From NCBI GenBank assembly GCA_934444695.1, contig CAKSDF010000075.1, positions 1 through 9,032 on the forward strand: 9,032 nucleotides of DNA, in the 5' to 3' direction. The DNA is from an uncultured Eubacteriales bacterium (lineage in GTDB: Bacteria > Bacillota > Clostridia > Oscillospirales > Acutalibacteraceae). This document shows, one piece after another, positions 7,562 to 9,032 of this stretch (positions are counted from its first letter, which is position 1; every line of letters begins with the position of its first letter). The position numbers and the translations under genes are program-made. The notes under the pieces were generated by a model. The model had not been told where the DNA came from. It did no database searches and saw only the letters and a list, made by a program, of their open reading frames with translations.

Positions 7562-7573
7562 GAACATTTGTTC
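7562..7573. promoter_or_regulatory. DinR/LexA-type SOS box
   Basis: GAACATTTGTTC matches the core GAAC-N4-GTTC of the Gram-positive LexA (DinR) operator perfectly on both half-sites. It lies 8 bp upstream of the -35 of the plus-strand promoter at 7582-7610. LexA bound there could hinder RNA polymerase, so the RNA and mobilization genes downstream may be SOS-inducible. The match is visible; the regulation is inferred. Confidence 0.55.
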
Positions 7574-7581
7574 GTATTTGC

Positions 7582-7610
7582 TTGACAACGGGTTTGATTT
7601 CCGGTATAAT
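7582..7610 (+). promoter_or_regulatory. Consensus SigA promoter for leader RNA / mob module
   Basis: TTGACA (7582-7587) and TATAAT (7605-7610), both perfect consensus hexamers, are separated by 17 bp. Transcription would start near 7617. No protein-coding gene with a ribosome-binding site follows in the next 400 nt, so the immediate product is an untranslated RNA. Confidence 0.85.
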
Positions 7611-7616
7611 ACTAAA

Positions 7617-7918
7617 TATGAGAGTTAGGCGTTTGATATCGTTTAATCTCTCGTTATATCGGGCGTGAAGATGTTGCCCGATTGTTCGTTCCCTTTTGCG
7701 GATTCGGACAGAATAATTACCGTCGCTTACCATAGAGTTGCTATTAGGTGTAGCGATTCCGCGACGGGCGTTGAAATCGTTAAAAAAGAGAGATTTCGGC
7801 GTGGGTTTTATTGTGATACGATTTTTTAGATAAAATCGACCACAAATTAAATAATCGGGATTTAAATCCGTGCGAAGAACGAGCCTATTTAGGCAACCGA
7901 AATCGCACGGATTTTTTT
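7617..7918 (+). ncRNA. Candidate structured RNA of about 300 nt
   Basis: This stretch runs from a consensus promoter to an intrinsic terminator and has no plausible coding frame. A series of local helices can be drawn: GAGAG/CTCTC (7620-7624 with 7648-7652), ATCGGGC/GCCCGAT (7658-7664 with 7676-7682), and CCGTCGC/GCGACGG (7720-7726 with 7761-7767) enclosing GCTA/TAGC (7740-7743 with 7751-7754). Further on are a 10-bp helix with two G-U pairs (7769-7778 with 7792-7801), CGATTTT/AAAATCG (7819-7825 with 7832-7838), and the terminator stem. I do not recognise it as a known riboswitch or as 6S RNA. It could be a stand-alone regulatory RNA, an antisense or copy-control RNA of the element, or an attenuating leader for the mobilization genes. 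The helices are seen by eye only and are not covariation-tested. Confidence 0.5.
7864..7918 (+). terminator. Intrinsic terminator with nested hairpin
   Basis: A perfect 12-bp stem (7864-7875 with 7903-7914) is followed by a run of seven T (7912-7918). Its large loop contains a second small hairpin, GCCT (7883-7886) with AGGC (7891-7894). The GC-rich stem plus T-run is a strong Rho-independent terminator for the transcript starting near 7617. The elaborate loop is unusual and could bind a ligand or pair with another RNA. Confidence 0.8.
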
Positions 7919-7982
7919 ATCCATAAATACAAAATCGGAAGTGCTTCATGTAACGAAAATTAAAATTTAATACTTGTGTTTT

Positions 7983-8016
7983 AAGTCGGTGATAGAAAAA
8001 ATATCAGCGGCTTTTT
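7983..8016 (+). terminator. Second terminator-like hairpin (possible attenuator)
   Basis: A 12-position stem (7983-7994 with 8002-8013) has one G-G mismatch, one wobble pair and a 7-nt A-rich loop, and is followed by TTTTT (8012-8016). It lies 24 nt before the start codon of a tiny leader ORF. It could catch read-through from the first terminator or work as an attenuator for the downstream mobilization gene. Confidence 0.5.
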
Positions 8017-8039
8017 GTCGTCTTTAAGGAGGTAGAACA

Positions 8040-8072
8040 ATGACAAATTACAATCAATATCGCCCGCCGTGA
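8040..8072 (+). CDS. Possible 10-aa leader peptide
   Basis: A very short ORF (MTNYNQYRPP, then TGA) with an excellent ribosome-binding site, AAGGAGG, 7 nt before the ATG. It ends with two proline codons just before the stop, a context known to slow ribosomes. It lies between the terminator-like hairpin and oriT, upstream of the relaxase. It may be a translated leader controlling mob expression, or a chance ORF behind a conserved AGGAGG. Its size precludes any homology argument. Confidence 0.35.
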   Translation: MTNYNQYRPP

Positions 8073-8167
8073 TCGATATAAAATTTTCACGACAAAAAAT
8101 AATTTCAAAGGAGAGAACAGTTATAAAAACTACATTAAAAACATTTCAATCTTCGTTCGTCTTGCTA

Positions 8168-8203
8168 CGGCGAAGCCGGTGTTTTTTCAACGGACGCAAG
8201 CTC
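8168..8203 (+). repeat. Two short hairpins upstream of oriT
   Basis: CGGC (8168-8171) pairs with GCCG (8175-8178) around GAA, followed by GTGTTTTTT. CCCT (8193-8196) pairs with AGGG (8200-8203) around GCA. Small stem-loops like these are common just before a nick site, but both are only 4 bp long and may be incidental. Confidence 0.3.
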
Positions 8204-8237
8204 CCTGCAAGGGCGAACGGAACCAAACGCGAAGCGA

Positions 8238-8272
8238 TTTGGTATAGTGAGTTATACCTTTTTAGAAAAGGT
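8238..8272 (+). other. oriT: Origin of transfer (oriT), MOBV / pMV158-like nick region
   Basis: GGTATAGTGAGTTATACC (8241-8258) is nearly identical to the pMV158 nick region (TATAGTGTGTTATAC). It forms a 6-bp hairpin, GGTATA (8241-8246) with TATACC (8253-8258). By analogy the relaxase would cut after TAGTGAG, between 8251 and 8252. A competing hairpin, ACCTTTT (8256-8262) with AAAAGGT (8266-8272), overlaps it on the 3' side, so the two structures exclude each other. It lies about 70 nt upstream of the MOBV relaxase gene, the usual arrangement. The match is recalled from memory of pMV158, not computed. Confidence 0.8.
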
Positions 8273-8325
8273 AGCGAAAACAGAGTCCACGGAGGTGATG
8301 AATTACGTCTTATTTAGTATGCCAC

Positions 8326-9032
8326 ATGGAGAAATATAAACGTGCCGATATTATCGGGATCGAGAGAGAAAACGAACGCAACGAGAACTATAAGTCAACG
8401 CGAAATCCGCAAATCGACAAGTCGAAAACGCGTCTGAATTATCATACCGTACCGTATGAGAAAAAGTATCTTTCGTTTATCGACAAGCGAATTAAAGAAC
8501 TCGCCCCGAAACGTAAAATTAAAGACGACGCGGTGCTTATAACTTCTTTTATTTTAGGTTCGGATAAAGAATTTTTCGACGGGATTTCGCCCGAAGCACA
8601 AAAACAATTCTTTGACGATTGCACGGAGTTTTTCGCGGAACGCTACGGAAAAGAAAACGTTGTATCGGCAGTCGTTCATTTGGACGAAAGCACGCCGCAT
8701 TTACATTTAAATCTTATGCCCGTAACGGACGGCAGATTGTGCGCGAAAGAACTTTTCGACCGAACCGCATTACGCGATCTGCAGACGGATTTTTACGAAG
8801 CCGTCGGAAAGAAATACGGTTTGGAGCGCGGTAAAGAAGGAAGTATGGCAAAACATTTGGATACGGTTGCTTACAAAACGAAAAAGATGGCCGAAGCCGC
8901 CGAAGCGAAGATTCGCGAAGCGGAAGAAGCGCAAGCCGCCGCAAAACCTGTGAAAGAATTGCTTGAAAGTTACGAATCGGCAAAGTCTGAAAAGATTCCG
9001 TTTTCCGGAAAGAAAAAGGAAACGGAAATTAT
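8326..9032 (+). CDS. mobV: MOBV (Mob_Pre) relaxase, partial, runs off the window
   Basis: The first 235 residues of a plasmid-mobilization relaxase, which nicks oriT, stays bound to the 5' end and leads the strand into the recipient. The N-terminal block GIERENERNENYKSTRNPQI ... SKTRLNYH (residues 11-40 from this ATG) aligns with the start of MobM. Metal-binding motif III is intact: H118-L-D-E-S-T-P-H125-L-H127. From about 185 a charged alanine- and glutamate-rich helix begins, probably the coiled-coil dimer region. The usual length is 400-500 aa, so about half is missing. The start is uncertain: homology (SYLVCHMEKYK) begins 8 codons earlier, at an ATT (8302) with GGAGG 6 nt upstream, while no ATG, GTG or TTG precedes 8326 in frame. 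The MobM catalytic His22 position appears to be glutamate (residue 15 here). Codons are richer in G+C than in the RM block. Confidence 0.9.
   Translation, partial: MEKYKRADIIGIERENERNENYKSTRNPQIDKSKTRLNYHTVPYEKKYLSFIDKRIKELAPKRKIKDDAVLITSFILGSDKEFFDGISPEAQKQFFDDCTEFFAERYGKENVVSAVVHLDESTPHLHLNLMPVTDGRLCAKELFDRTALRDLQTDFYEAVGKKYGLERGKEGSMAKHLDTVAYKTKKMAEAAEAKIREAEEAQAAAKPVKELLESYESAKSEKIPFSGKKKETEI

Noticed and set aside
7503..7733. Minus-strand ORF of 76 codons
   Set aside because: It lies across the plus-strand consensus promoter and the structured RNA, has no ribosome-binding site of note and no recognisable protein pattern; most likely chance.
7858..7869. Palindrome GGATTTAAATCC before the terminator
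   Set aside because: It overlaps the 5' arm of the terminator stem and has no loop, so it cannot act as a hairpin; a protein site is possible but unsupported.
8069..8317. Plus-strand ORF of 82 codons starting with GTG
   Set aside because: It overlaps the leader ORF and reads straight through the oriT hairpins. Its composition (Arg/Lys-rich, no fold pattern) fits non-coding DNA; the AAGGAG inside it precedes ATA, not a start codon.
8298..8339. 13-codon ORF (ATG 8298) overlapping the relaxase start
   Set aside because: GGAGG is only 2 nt from the ATG, too close for good initiation, and the sequence is better explained by the relaxase frame; noted only as part of the start-codon puzzle.
8442..8983. 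Minus- and plus-strand ORFs inside the relaxase
   Set aside because: Shadow frames of GC-richer coding sequence; the relaxase frame carries the HxDExTPHxH motif.
1..9032. CRISPR array, tRNA, rRNA or insertion sequence
   Set aside because: No regularly spaced direct repeats, cloverleaf-like sequence, rRNA segments or DDE transposase were seen on either strand.

Overview
The window looks like accessory DNA from a low-GC Gram-positive (Firmicutes/Clostridia-type) bacterium. Evidence: strong AGGAGG/GAGGTG ribosome-binding sites, SigA-type promoters, a DinR/LexA-type operator, A+T-rich coding sequence, and a MOBV (Mob_Pre) relaxase with a pMV158-like oriT. No housekeeping gene is visible. The whole window reads as a mobile element plus its defence cargo.

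Left and centre (about 130-7510, all minus strand) is one tightly packed block. Reading in the direction of transcription, a TTGATT-17-TATAAT promoter (7478-7506) precedes a 67-aa Cro/CI-type HTH regulator. Next come two related C5-cytosine DNA methyltransferases, an AlwI/BstNBI-like type II restriction endonuclease with a PD-(D/E)XK core, and a Vsr mismatch endonuclease. These are followed by three genes of less certain role: a 230-aa unknown, a 224-aa protein with a probable small beta-barrel, and a 379-aa metallo-beta-lactamase-fold hydrolase with ComEC-like motifs. Last is a serine recombinase cut off just after its catalytic domain. Most junctions are 1-8 nt or overlap. The largest gap is 26 nt, with no clear promoter in it, and a strong hairpin follows the last gene. 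The simplest reading is one operon. The two methyltransferases fit an asymmetric recognition site, and Vsr would repair the T:G mismatches that arise when 5-methylcytosine deaminates. The MBL trio may be a second, poorly described defence or DNA-processing module.

The right part (about 7560-9032, plus strand) is a mobilization module. A GAAC-N4-GTTC box lies 8 bp upstream of a consensus promoter (TTGACA-17-TATAAT). That promoter would make a roughly 300-nt RNA rich in hairpins, ending in an intrinsic terminator at 7864-7918. A second terminator-like hairpin, a 10-codon leader ORF with a strong ribosome-binding site, and an oriT nearly identical to the pMV158 nick region follow. The MOBV relaxase gene then runs off the window. 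Its N-terminal homology appears to begin 8 codons before its first ATG, and the usual catalytic histidine position appears to hold glutamate.

The relaxase region is visibly richer in G+C than the restriction-modification/MBL block, so the two halves probably have different histories. The points most worth a second look are the LexA-box/structured-RNA leader in front of the mobilization genes and the three-gene MBL cassette attached to the restriction-modification system.
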